Source: Dipteronia dyeriana (Eukaryota > Streptophyta > Magnoliopsida > Sapindales > Sapindaceae). From it: 64,000 nt of DNA. The stretch lies in contig CM065297.1 of NCBI GenBank assembly GCA_032871835.1, forward strand, positions 30,699,598 to 30,763,597, in the 5' to 3' direction. The notes beneath the pieces are model-generated. The model made no database searches and was not told the origin of the DNA. It saw nothing but the letters and a program-made list of their open reading frames with translations. A program made the position numbers and the translations under genes. Positions 34,848 through 46,696 of the stretch are shown one piece after another (within the stretch, counting starts at the first letter, position 1; the number at the start of each line of letters is the position of its first letter).

Positions 34848-36480
34848 ATGGTTTTCAACACTGGCAGAGATACGTCCCCACGTATCATCGATGTTCCATG
34901 AGAGGCGAATGTTGCGGACGCCGATGCACCAGGAACTCTACCATCAAGCATACAGGATGCCGCCACAACCACGGCCTTGACTACAAGAATATCTCCAGAT
35001 GCATTCAGGCAAATTCAAGAATCCCTACGGAGAGTCATTGATGACGCCACAAGACAGGGAATTAGCATAACTGCAACTGTAGATCTAAGTTTACCATACC
35101 AGCTCTCTACATCCGTGGTAGCTCAAGGACCCAATGTGCGCTCTGAGATTGTGGAAACCGCTCCAGGTGCTCCCTAAAAATCTTGAAGAGATAGGTCTGA
35201 GAAACTGGGCAAAAGAGAATGTTCACGTAGAAGAAACAACACATGCTAGGATAAAATAGCGGAGGAATTTAAGGAGTCAAGCTCACGTAAGGATACTGCA
35301 GTGTACGGTAATGCAAGACAATACTATGAGCAAGAAGACAGATATGATGGACGGAGTAAGTCCCCCTGATCGAATTTAAGCGATGGCAAGCACGTTCCTA
35401 AAAGGCGAAAGGACCCGTATGGGCTCACAATCCACCAAAGGTTAGATAGGCAAGGCGAACCTGAAAGAGATCACGAGGTTCTTCTTAGGAGGATAGAAGC
35501 TTTGGAAAAAAAGCAAAGTAAGGAAAACCCCCTAGTCAGGATTTTTGGGAGTTCGTTTGATGATAGCACAAGGTAGGCTCGTTTTTCGAAGAAATTTAGG
35601 ATGCCGCATGTGGAGCAATTCAAAGCCAATACGGATTCGCAGGAACATGTTAGGGGATACCAGAGCGCTATGGCTCATTACGATTATGATGATTCTCTCA
35701 TGTGTCGTATGTTCCCTCCGATATTGAGAGATCAAGGATCCAAGTGGTTCAAAGGATTATCATCAGGATCCATCAAGAGTTTTGAAGGTTTGACTCGAGC
35801 ATTCACCAGACAATTTATGGGAAATATCCAATGAAGGAAATCGGTGTCAGCATTTTCTACCTTGAGGCAAAGGAAAGATAAGAAGTTGAAAGACTATTTA
35901 ACTAGGTTTTAGCAGGAGGTATCTTGAGTTCAGGACCCTAATGATGACGCGGTGGTATCCACATTCATAAACAGCCTGTAACATAGTCATCTAACTTTAA
36001 GCTTGAGACAGTGGGGACTGACCACATATACAAGCATGATAGATCATGTTGGGGGATACACCATGGCTGAAGAAGAACAAATTGCCCACGGGCGAGAATT
36101 CACACACGGGGGTTCGTCAAACCAATAGTCAAAAGAGCCAAGAAAATGGTTCGAAAAACAATGGTAAGAATTACCCGAAAGGTAATAGAGGAAAAGGAAA
36201 GGACTGGCAAAAAGATGATGATAGAACATTGAGGAACCCAAGGCGCCCATACACCAGCTATACCCCATTAGCCAAAAAGCAGGAGGAAATCTTGAGTATA
36301 ATAGAAGACAAAACTTATATAAAAAACCCCTAAGGCAGTCGAACTTCGCCAGAAGAGATATTACCAAGTACTGCAGATTCCACCAAGAAAATGGCAACGA
36401 AACCTCCAAGTGTTACCAACTTAGGGGTTACATTGAGAAGCTAATCCGGGAAGACCATCTTACTGATAACATCCTAAGAT
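34848..36480 (+). pseudogene. TatB gag
   Basis: The first ATG gives MVFNTGRDTSPRIIDVP, then a stop, with the longest open pieces 34977-35177 and 35601-35834. The capsid block MPHVEQFKANTDSQEHV, then DSLMCRMFPPILRDQGSKWF and SFEGLTRAFTRQFMGN, matches the plant retrotransposon gag domain (PF03732) as seen in Tat/Ogre elements. The conserved W after IQ is TGA. Later segments are basic (KEENGSKNNGKN-type, about 36130-36240). The zinc-knuckle part near 36380 reads YCRFHQENGNETSKCYQL. Frameshifts and at least five stops. Confidence 0.75.
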
Positions 36481-36617
36481 GAGGGGAATATCGACAAAAG
36501 GATCTTCACACAGAGGATCGAGATAGAAGCTATAGGAACCCAAAGAAAGAATCGGATAGCGGGGTAATAAACACCATTTTTGGTGGCTCCAATACTGGAA
36601 GCAGTAGCCAAGAAAGG

Positions 36618-37124
36618 ATGTCTGAAGTTAGGGAAGCCATGAACGACCAAAGAAGTATGGAGGTGAATCATCTAAGCCCTGATCGGAAGAAAGCAAAGCA
36701 AGGATGGGGACCGATAACTTTCACTGAAGCAGATGCACACGAGTCGGAGGTCAGACTAAACAACGTGATTGTTATGTCAGCCCGCATTGGGCACAGACAA
36801 GTAAGACGAATACTGATCGACAATGGTAGCTCGACAGACATTTTGAGCATAGAGGCATTTGACTAGCTCGGGCTATAGAGGAATGATCTCTAACCACTAA
36901 AGGTTCCATTGAGGGGTTTCGGAGGGGCCGAAGTCAGGGCGTTAGGAACTGTTAAGCTACCAGTAGAAGCTAGAAGTTTTCCTTGTATGAAGACAGTATT
37001 GCTGGACTTCGTGGTGTTAAAGGTTGAGAATTGGCCATATAACGCTTTGCTAGGTTGGCCCTTCATGAACAAAATAAGAGCCGTAACCGCAACCTACGCG
37101 CTCACGGTAAAATTCCAGACCTAA
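36618..37124 (+). pseudogene. TatB protease
   Basis: The retropepsin active-site segment RRILIDNGSSTDILSIEAF lies at about 36800-36860. The D-N-G-S form, rather than DSG/DTG, is usual for Tat/Ogre elements. A flap and C-terminal half follow (VKLPVEARSF, VVLKVENWPYNALLGWPF) in a second frame after a stop at about 36866. Two stops and no frame to RT. Confidence 0.75.
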
Positions 37125-37309
37125 GCTAGGGTGGGGATCATGAAAAGCTCACAGAAGTGGGCCAGGAAATCAAATCTTGCCGCATATAGAGGAAAGGCAG
37201 AGTCAGGGGTAATGCAAGTGGATGTTGTAAAAAAAATGAAGATCTAAAAATAGACCGAATAGAGGCAAAGGCCGAGAACCCGACCAGGTTCGACTTAGAC
37301 TCGAGAGAG

Positions 37310-38840
37310 GTGGTGCCAGAGAGTAACAAAGATCCAAGGGAACCAACCATGGAAGTTGCCACGAGCAACGATGATCCGAAGAGGACTGTTAGGCTTGGGT
37401 CCCAACTGATAAATCACGATCAAAGCAAGATGGTCGAACTCTTGAAAGAATACAATGATGTGTTTGCTTGGGAACACGCAGACATGCTAGGGATTGATCC
37501 GAGGATATTTTCACATTACTTAGCAGTGAATCCCAATTAGAAACCAGTCATCCAAAAGAGGAAACTCTTCAACCTGGAAAGAAGCAAGACGATCAAGGAA
37601 GAAGTGGACAGCTGTTAGCCGCAAGATCAATTCGAGAAGTAAAATATCCTGACTAGGTTTCCAACGTAGTCCTGGTGAAAAAGAAAAATGATCAGTGGAG
37701 GATGTGCGTGGCTTTCACCAACCTGAACAAAGCTTGTCCGAAGGACAACTTCCCTTTGCCTCGGATTGACCAATTAGTAGATACAACGACCGGTCATGAA
37801 CTGTTAAGCTTCATGGATGTCTATTCAGGTTACCACCAGATCAGAATGTTCAAGCCAGATGAGGAAAAAACCTCATTCACAACTGACTATGGATTGTATT
37901 ACTATAAGGTCATGCCGTTTGGATTAAAGAATGTTGAGGCAACTTACCAAAGGCTGGTAAATAAAATGTTCGCTCGACAGATTGGTAGAAATATGGAGGT
38001 ATACATGAACGATATGCTAACCAAAAGTGTAACGTCCGGAGACCATCTAACCAACCTAAGGGAGACGTCTGAGGTACTGCGAAAGTATGGGACAAAGATA
38101 AATCCAAAGAAATGTGTATTCAGAGTACCATCAAGCAGGTTTCTAGGATTTCAAGTTCACCAAAGAGGGATCAAAGTAAACCTGGAGAAAATAAGAGCCC
38201 CATAAGAAATAAGGTCTCCTAAGATATTGAAGGAAGTCTAAAGGTTGACGGGGTTGCCTAACGTCTCTGAGCTGGTTCATACGTAAATCCACTGATAAGT
38301 GCCTACCATTCTTCAAAGCAATTAAGCGAGGCAGAGAGGTAGAATGGAACGATGAATGCGAGCAAGTGTTCAGAAAAATCAAAGAATATTCGGGAAAAGC
38401 TCCGATATTATCTAAACCACTTGAAGGGGAATTACTCTATCTTTACTTGTTCCTTACAAACGTAGCAACAGGGTCGGTACTGCTCAGATTGGAAGAGGGA
38501 ACGCAGAAACCTGTATGCTACACCAGTAAAGCTCTGTTACCTGCGGAAACAAGATACTCTCCAGCTGAGCAGATGGCTTTGGCCTTGGTAACAACAGTGA
38601 GAAAGCTAAGACCATACTTTCAAGCTCACAAAATTGAAGTATACACCGACTGTCCATTGAAACATATTTTAACAAAACCAGAGCTGTCGGGAAGGATGAC
38701 TAAGTGGGCAGTGGAACTGAGTGAGTTTGATATAGTTTACTCATCAAGAGCGGCGATCAAGGGACAAGTTATAACGGATCTGGTCGTGGAGTTTGTAGAG
38801 ACGAACAGCGAGGTGATCGGAATGTTAAGAGAAGAGGACC
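37310..38840 (+). pseudogene. TatB reverse transcriptase and RNase H
   Basis: RT begins near the DPREPTMEVATS/LLKEYNDVFAW segment and runs through WRMCVAFTNLNKACPKDNFPLP, LSFMDVYSGYHQI, KTSFTTDYGLYYYKVMPFGLKN and the polymerase box YMND (38002-38013). That box is normally YVDD, so the first catalytic aspartate is lost. The connection and first RNase H (from about 38366) carry VCYTSKALLPAETRYSPAE and EVYTDCPLKHIL. Stops near 37540, 37618 and 38200 and a break before 38366 show it is inactive. Confidence 0.85.
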
Positions 38841-39223
38841 TGTTTTCTTGGAAACTACATATGGATGGATCGTTAAACATGCATGGTAGCGGGGTAGGTA
38901 TAGTTATATCCACACCAGAAGGTGACCAGGTGGATTATGCCTTGCAATTTGACTTCAAGGTCACCAACAATATGGCAGAGTATGAGGTGTTTCTGGTAGG
39001 CCTTAGAGTGTGCACAACACTGGGAGCAGATGAGTTGGAAATATTCAGCGACTCACAGGTGGTAGTCAATCAAGTTCTGAATGTATATCAAGCTAAGGAC
39101 AACAACATGGCCGCCTATTTAATTATAACCAAGACACTCCTCGAAAGGTTCAAAGCATACATAATCACCCAGATCCCGAGGGAGAAAAATGATAAAGCAG
39201 ACGCTTTGTCAAAATTGGCATAA
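38841..39223 (+). pseudogene. TatB second (archaeal-type) RNase H domain
   Basis: A separate RNase H fold follows the first. It has WKLHMDGSLNMHGSG (catalytic D), NMAEYEVFLVGL (E), IFSDSQVVVNQV (D) and NDKADALSKLA (D). It is open through the end at 39223. The dual RNase H architecture is diagnostic of the Tat/Ogre lineage. All four acidic residues are retained, so this domain is better preserved than RT. Confidence 0.85.
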
Positions 39224-39239
39224 GCCACCCGTGTTTGGT

Positions 39240-40578
39240 AAAAAACAATCCCGATCGTCTACGTGTAAAAGCTGATTATCAATAACAAAAACCAAGCTGA
39301 AGCTTCAGGGGTAGAAGTAATTGAAGATGAGCAAACTACCTGGATGACCCTAATCAGAGAATATTTAGAGAAGGGTGTAATCCCGACGGAGACAACTGAG
39401 GTGAAGCGTCTCAGGTATAGAGCCACAAGATATTTGATAGTAGAAAGGGAGCTGTACAGAAAATGGGTTCTCCAAAGCCCTTCAGAAATGTTTGACCCGA
39501 TCAGAGGTAAGCAAATATTAGAAAGTATCCACATGGGAGTTTGTGGGAATCACTCAGGTGGAAAAAGCTTGGCACATAAAACATTCAGACAAGGCTTTTA
39601 TTGGCCAACTATGTTTGGGGATGCACAAGGTGTTGCAAATAGGTGCGGTGGCTGCCAAAAAGTAGCTAATGACATCCGGAGGCCACCCGAGCAGTTGAAA
39701 AACTTGACATCGCCATGGTTGTTCGCCATGTGGGGAATAGATCTGATTAGTCTGATGCAAACTGCAACTAAAGGAGGGGCAAAGCATGCTATAGTGGCCG
39801 TTGACTACTTCACAAAGTGGATTGAAGTGGAAGCTGTAGTACATATCACCGAGGCTAACACGACCGGTTTTATTAAGAAAAAAATCATCTATCGGTTTGG
39901 AATCCCAAAAACTATAATCACAGACAACATGACTAAATTCGATAGTGAAAACTTCAAAAATATGTGTCAAGACTTCGGGATAAAAACTATTATGCCACAC
40001 CAACTTACCCTTAGACTAATGGCCAAACGGAGACGGTGAACAAAATAATCAAGCATACTCTGAAGGCAAAACTGGAGAGAAGAAATTGAAACTGGACAAA
40101 TAAATTGCACGAAGTCTTATGGGCTTATCGGACTATAGAAAAGACTTCAATAAGGGAAACACCTCACTCGTTGGCGTTTGGGATGGAAACAGTGATTCCA
40201 ATTGAGATAATCCACAAGTCCCCTAGGGTACAACTCTTTGATCCTGAAGGAAATATCGAAATGATAATACAAGGCTTGGACAAGTTGGAAGAGAGAAGAG
40301 ACATGTCCAGGGTAAGAAATACCGCCTACCAACAGAGGGTAGCAAGGTATTACAATTCACATGTCAAGGTTAGAAGATTCCAGCTCGGAGACCTAGTTCT
40401 GAGAAGAGTGACACTCAATACAAAGGACAAGTCCGTGAGATCGTTAGCCGATAAATGGGAAGGACCATACCAAGTGGTCGGGATAGCGGAACATGGAGCA
40501 TATCGACTCTCCCGACCCGAAGGGACCGAGTTTCCCAGGCCATGCAATGCACAATATTTGAAGATCTTCTACCCATGA
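39240..40578 (+). pseudogene. TatB integrase
   Basis: The zinc-binding HHCC region has IHMGVCGNHSGG and NRCGGCQKV (about 39525-39665). The DDE core has WGIDLI (first D) and IITDNMTKF (second D). The third residue is in GQTETVNKIIK (about 40018-40050), reached only after a frameshift near 39990 and a TAG at about 40010. The C-terminal part (HEVLWAYRTIEKTSIRETPHSLAFGMETVIPIE .. GPYQVV) continues open from 40105 to 40578. Confidence 0.85.
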
Positions 40579-41557
40579 GGAAATTCATACGTTTGTTTTT
40601 ATTATTTATTTCCATAGTTTAAGCTTTAAATTATTAGTTAATTGTCTTTTATCTTTTGAGAAATCAATAAAAATCCATAGGGGGAGCAGTTATAAATATC
40701 AAAGCACAGTGTTCGAAACCAAATATTCACTCGTAAAAGCATTTACAGGATACCTCAAAATATCAGTTGAGACCGATAGGGATTTCGAGGGGCCCAGTGA
40801 GGGGGCCAAAAGCATAAGTCGTCAAGACAATGCACACTCACCGAAACTAACTGGGTGTATATGAAGCACTGTTAGGGCGTCTTCGGGTATATAAACATGA
40901 CAGGATGCACCAAGAGTTGGATAAGGCACGAATCCTACCTATGAGATAAGGCAGACAAAGCCGCAGAAGCTTATAAAGTTGATGGGACAAGTTACGACTT
41001 ATTACAACGAATCTTGATCAACAGACTGTCGGGAGACGTCCCAAAGACCTAGTTGATTCATAAAAGATGAAATTCTATAAATATAAACTGCATAATTGGT
41101 TTAAAAATGAACACTACTCAACAGCAAGATATACAACAAATGATCGGGAGCAACCAGAACCCGAGCGGTAAAATGCAATAGATCTACTCGAGGTAAACCT
41201 TAAATCATCGCAGAGCATGTTTCAGTTCTCCAAGGGTGGTTGAACACCGAAAATGAGGCAAATAAGTCGATCATTACATGACGGCGCATGCTCAGAATAA
41301 TAGGTTATCAATCCCAAATGATTGGTATACAAGTGGTTCTACTTAGCCTGACTCACGATTATCAATCTGGCATGGGTCAACATGCATAGTTCAAGTTGAG
41401 ATAAAATATGAATGAGTGCAAGCATAAGAAACCACACACAAAAAATGATAAACATCTTGAAGACGCGCAAACAAGGGAAAAAATACATTAACTATCATAG
41501 TTTGTCAAGTATTACAAATGTAAATACATATAAAATAGCTACAGAAGTAGAGATGCA
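40579..41557. other. TatB spacer between pol and antisense ORF
   Basis: Non-coding, moderately GC-rich. The segment near 41370 is the reverse counterpart of TatA 33660. No independent feature is evident. Confidence 0.5.
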
Positions 41558-41768
41558 TCAGTTGTTCGCAACAACGAAAGTGCCCCCAGGATTGGAAGGA
41601 GGGACGTCATCATCTTCATTAAAATCTCTAAAATCTGGAAAGGAAATGTTGTCATCAGGATCAGTAGATATAAAGGGAGAGCAATCTACATCGGGTGAAG
41701 AACCGGCATCGACCCTTTTGGTCAAAGCGCCACTATCTTGACCAGAATGAAAAGACACAAGGGACACA
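41558..41768 (-). pseudogene. TatB antisense extra ORF, C-terminal piece
   Basis: The minus strand reads VSFHSGQDSGALTKRVDAG, then SPFISTDPDDNISFPDFRDFNEDDD, paralleling the TatA C-terminus. Element X interrupts it at 41769; the rest continues at 50648, where the next residues (HLELPSK) are the expected upstream part. Confidence 0.85.
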
Positions 41769-42529
41769 TGTTAGGTTTTAGATTGTGTTGGCATTAATTC
41801 CATATCAAAACGATGTTTACTTGTAATGATTTAGTTGTTTAGATTCATGACGATTCAAGCTTCAAAGAAGAAGGAACAACTAGTCAAAGCAAGTTCAAAG
41901 TCTTCAAAGAGAAAAGATGCTATATGGTTCTACAAAGGTATACTAAGACCTTATATTTCTCTCGCAAAGCTTAGGCACACACACACAATTCATACATTTG
42001 TGTCCTTGCATAGTTGTGCACCATTATAGTCCCACACACACAATTCATACATTTGTGGCCCTGCATCATTATGCACCATTATAGGCACAAACATACAATT
42101 CATTCATATGTGTCCCTACATAATTGTGAACCATTAAGGGTGAGTGAGGAAGTCTTGATAAGAGGTGTGAGGCCTCAGATTGTTGAGCAAGAGTGTGACA
42201 TCTCCATGAGTAGGATAAAAGGGTAGTTTCTAGGTGAATGGGTCACTTGAGAGATTGTACTTGTCTTATCTACTAGTGAATTTTGTTTGTCGGTGGTTGC
42301 TAACCCGTGGATGTTTCCTCTTTGGAGGTTTACCACGTTATATCTTGTGCCAACTTTTTTCTATCCCTATCTCTCTTATATTTGTATTTGTTATTTGTTA
42401 TTTGAATACTATGGATAGAAATTTATATATAAGTTGACTTCCTTACTATAATATCAATTGTGTATATGTGATGGTTGCTTGTTTGTATCACACTTTACAT
42501 GTTTTATATATTGATTAAGTATCTTTAAT

Positions 42530-42586
<57 letters not shown>

Positions 42587-42701
42587 CAAGTAATCTAGAG
42601 GGAAAAACTTTTGTTTGTTTATAAGGGAGTAAAAAAAAGTGTCTAACCTATTCACCCCCCTCTAGGTTAGCCTTGAGCATTTAACCGTGTTTGTATTTTC
42701 A
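41769..42701 (+). repeat. X 5' LTR with ~1.7-kb internal deletion
   Basis: Matches the 3' LTR at both ends. After about 42135 (the third ~54-bp CATTATAGG..CCCTGCAT unit) it jumps to the GTGAGTGAGGAAGTCTTG block that lies at about 50115 in the 3' copy. The missing part includes the hairpin block and the TATA region at about 48910. It retains a TA tract (about 42533-42580) and the TTCACCCCCC terminus. Confidence 0.85.
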
Positions 42702-42702
42702 A

Positions 42703-42715
42703 TTGGTATCAGAGC
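42703..42715 (+). other. X primer-binding site
   Basis: TTGGTATCAGAGC lies one base after the LTR end, complementary to plant initiator tRNA-Met. Confidence 0.9.
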
Positions 42716-42785
42716 AGTGCACTAGATTGTACTTAGTGAGAGTCCGGGGTGATACATTCACGGTTTTTGCAAAGCTTTTGAAGTC

Positions 42786-44406
42786 ATGGGTTTACAAGAT
42801 GATGTAATGGCGGAAGGAGCCTCAAATACTAGGCCACCATTACTTCGAGGCACTAACTATGGGTATTGGAAGTTGAGGATGAAAGCTTACATCCGCTCTA
42901 TTGATGAAAGGGCTTGGATTGTAGTAGAAGAAAGGTTATAGTCTTCCTTCCAAGGTTGAAGAGGATGGAACCATGATACTCAAGCCAATGAGTGAATGGA
43001 CAATGAATGAGTTTGAGGTTGCTAAATGGCACCATCGTGCTATGAATGCCATCTTTGGAGGAGTTGATGGGCATTAATTCTCCTACATTCAAAATCTTGA
43101 ATTCGTAAAGGAGGCTTGGGATACTCTCCAAGTTACTAATGAAGGAACCTTAGCGGTGAAAAAATCAAGGCTTTAAATGTTGGCATCACAATTTAAAGGT
43201 TTAAGTATGGGTGAAGAATAAAAGTTCAAAGACTACCAATTTTAGCTTCTTAACATTGCTAACCAATGTCAAGCACTTGGAGTACCTATCTCAAAAGAGC
43301 GTTTAAATTGGAAAATCCTTAGGTCTCTTCCTAAGAGATTTAAATCAAACGTGACGGTTATTGAGGAAAGCAAGGATGTGGATAGCATGAACATTGATGA
43401 GCTGCTTGGGTCTCTCCAAACTTATAAGATGTGCTTGAAGCCAAAGATTAAGAGTAAGTGAATCACTCTCAATGCTATTGAGGAGGAGAGTGATGATGAT
43501 AATGAAGAGATGGCTCTTTTGGTTAGAAAGTTCAAAAAGTTTTTAAAAAAGAATGCCAAGCCTAGAGGCAAGTCTTCTAAGGAAACAGGAGTTAAGAAAA
43601 CATCAACTCCAAGGAATGAGAAGAATAGTCATGCCATGAACAAGAAAGATGTTCAATGCTACAATTGTCATGGTTTCGGTCACTTTGCTAGTGAGTGCAC
43701 CAAGAAGTCATCTAAGAAAGACAAGAAAGGCAAAATGTTGGCGGTTACTTGGAGTGATAATAACTCTAGTGATAATGAGAGCTCTAGTAGTGAGTCTTCA
43801 AGTGATGAATAGTTGGTGAGCAACTTTGTAGCTCTAATGGCTCCTCATTTTCCACTAGATGTTGATAATACAATATCTTTGAACAAGAACTTTGATGCAA
43901 ATCATCATGTAAGCTCTAGTTCCATTCCTACTAATCTTGAGTTGTTGGCCAAGATAGAAAAGCTTAAAGAAGCTGAAGATAATGCTCTAAGAGAGGTAGT
44001 TGAGAATGATGATTTGATCAAGAAACAATTAGATGAGTTTGTTTTTGTTACTCGTAGACTTCTTGGTGAGGAAGGTGATATTATAAAGAAGTTTAGAGAA
44101 CTGAAAAAGATAAACCTTGAGAAGGATAATGTGATAACTTTTTTGAAAAAGAGAGAACAAGAATTAATAGAAGAGATAGACATGGCTAAGGAGGCCATCA
44201 AGGACTTAGTACATGATTCAGTTAGCCTGTCTAGTATTAGGAATCTTGTTAACTCTTATAGTGGTGAATACGACTTGGTAGTTGAAGAGGAGCCCTTTGA
44301 AGCACCACTTCCTACTCTCTTAGATGAAGTTGTGATTGACAAGAAACCACATAAGAAGAGAATATCAAAAGCCAATAAGAAGTTGGCAAACAAGGTATCT
44401 TTGTGA
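42786..44406 (+). pseudogene. X gag (capsid and nucleocapsid)
   Basis: The start MGLQDDVMAEGASNTRPPLL is followed by NYGYWKLRMKAYI and DERAWIVVEE. Then come KPMSEWTMNEFEVAKWHHRAMNAI-type capsid sequence, LRSLPKRFKSNVTVIEESKDVDS and a CX2CX4HX4C zinc knuckle, CYNCHGFGHFASEC (about 43660). After a TAG at 43810 the frame continues as a long charged, probably coiled-coil region with KREQELIEEID to 44406. In-frame stops near 42940, 43080, 43175, 43220 and 43460 break the first part. About 540 codons if read through. Not functional as it stands. Confidence 0.8.
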
Positions 44407-44840
44407 ACTCCCCAAAAGGTACAATCTCATCTTTTATTTCAATTTGCCATTATTGCAACACAATAGGTCACATTATGCCTAGGTGTTATAAATTTATTGA
44501 AAAATGCAAATTAGGAAAAGAATCTAGAGATAAGGAAATTAAACTTCAACTTGAACATGTTAAGGCTTTGAAAATTGAGAAACATGATAATATTGCTAAG
44601 CATGAAAAGTGGTTGTGGAGTAGAAAGAAAGCTAATCATGTTCAACTTGACAAAGCTTGTGTTGAAAATGTTAAGGAATAGTGTATTAATGATATTCTTG
44701 TTAATCAAGTCATTGAAGGACTTTACTCTAGATTTAACATTGTTGTCAAGGATGATATTGGAAATGTCTGTGTAGGTACACCCAAGAACAAGTGGTTCAA
44801 GGGTGAGTGCTCTTATCACTAATGTAAGAAGCACATGTGA
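44403..44840 (+). pseudogene. X second zinc-knuckle segment
   Basis: In an overlapping frame after gag. The CX2CX4HX4C knuckle CHYCNTIGHIMPRC is followed by a lysine-rich stretch and VGTPKNKWFKGECSYH. This corresponds to the gag-protease transition of Maximus-type elements. No protease motif follows, so pol has been lost here. Confidence 0.65.
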
Positions 44841-46640
44841 GGTAACTATGAGGCAATATATCAATATATGTTGGGAATTCTTGCTTGCTAGCTTTGAATA
44901 TTCCATGTAATGATATGAACTTTGTTATCTCACATCATGTTTGTTATGATGGTTGAAATTTGTTGGTTAACTTTAGAGAAGTTCTTTTGATATATGTGTT
45001 GATTGAGTTGAGATATTATGCTTTTTATACTCTTGTTGTGAAACATCGTCAACTTGGTGTCAATAGGACATTCAAAGCAAGAGTGCTCATAAAAAGGGCG
45101 GAAGTATGATATTTGGTGAATATAATATGCAAAAGGTATCTCTATACTCTAATGCATGTTCTCTTAGATATTCATCTTTTGACTCAATTTTGGATATACA
45201 TTTCATAGCATGTCATATTAGAGAATTTTGTATAGCATACATATGATTCTCATTGACATTTGCTATTTTAGGATCTAATAGTGATATTGTTCACATTGAT
45301 CTTAACTTTGATGATTGTTTGTGTTTGGTATATTGAGTGGCATTATTTTTGAAAATATGAGCTTCATATTCTTTGAAAGCTACTCATTAGAGAAGTAATG
45401 ATCTTGAATAAGTCTCTACTTATTGCTTTTAGATCATGTGCTTATGAGCCACAAAATCATAGTTTTCTAAAATTGCACCTTGCTTCTCTGATATGTTTTG
45501 CTAGTAGGTTGAGTTTACTAATATGTAAACTTCGGATACACCTTGAAGTTTTTATGCTTAAGTACATTTAAAATGACCTGTGGTTAGTATCCATTTTGCT
45601 TCTGCAAATACATAGAACTCAACGAGCACCTTCATGGAAAGGGCTACAAGCATTGGTTGTGAAAGCTACCCAATGTTGGAAAGAGCTACACCATTGTGAT
45701 GAGTGAAAGCCGCCATGAAGTGAATTTTGTTTATGTTTAAAAAAAAAGGAAAAATCAAAGAAGTGTTGTAATGGAATCATGAAAATAAAAATTCTTTGAT
45801 TCTAAGCCTAAAAAGAAAAAGGAGGAAGGCTTAAAAATGAGTATAGGTGAAAATCAAATGAGCTCGAGGTTGAAAAACAGAAATGGGATGACAAGCCACA
45901 TGCACATAAACGCTCATATGTTGAAATATATTCTCTTAAAAGCAAAAATTTCGGATGATAATCGGTTTGACTTTTTATGGAAAAAGCTTAAGATGAATAG
46001 TTGTTGGAAATTGTTTGCATGTTGATTATCAAACTACTTCTTGATATATATTTGAAGCATATCTCTCACACAAACACTTTGTTTATGAGTATGATGATAT
46101 TTTAGCAATTGTTGAAGAATTATGAGAGAACTTGAAAAATCTTTGTGTATCTCTCTTAGCATATGAAGCTTATTTATTTGATCTTTCTTCAAATTGCTTG
46201 AATGCGTGATTGTGTGAACATCTTTGTTAACTTTATGCTATCATTGATTTTAGTTATAGCATTATCAAGGGGGAGCATTGTATGCTAGACATTGTTTTCT
46301 TTTATGATATGTTCACATCCTTCATTTTGTTATATGTTGGCATATTTTGACTTAATGATACTTGTAAGCAGGATGATTCATTCTTAAGTCATATGTCTTT
46401 GTTTTTATATCTTTGTGACTAATATGCTTGTTTTGTCTTTCACTCACTTTTGTTGTATGTATATAGCATCTTATAACACAAGAAAAAATAGGAAGAACTA
46501 AGATTACCAGAAGTGGAAATCAATTGAATCCCGTTCTGAAAGCCAAGTCTAACTTAAATGGATCCAAAGCTTCAAGGACAAAAGATTTAGGGATCTTTGG
46601 AACAAAGAAGATATTTCAAGAGAGAGACATTGACTTTGGT
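44841..46640. other. X non-coding spacer replacing pol
   Basis: About 1.8 kb of AT-rich DNA with no integrase, RT or RNase H motif in any frame. No paired repeat was recognised. The transition from gag is gradual rather than a sharp fusion. Confidence 0.6.
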
Positions 46641-46696
46641 AAGTGTAAAGGTTCTTATTTCTTAAGTGCTTAAAGGATAGAAAATGGGAATCTTGG

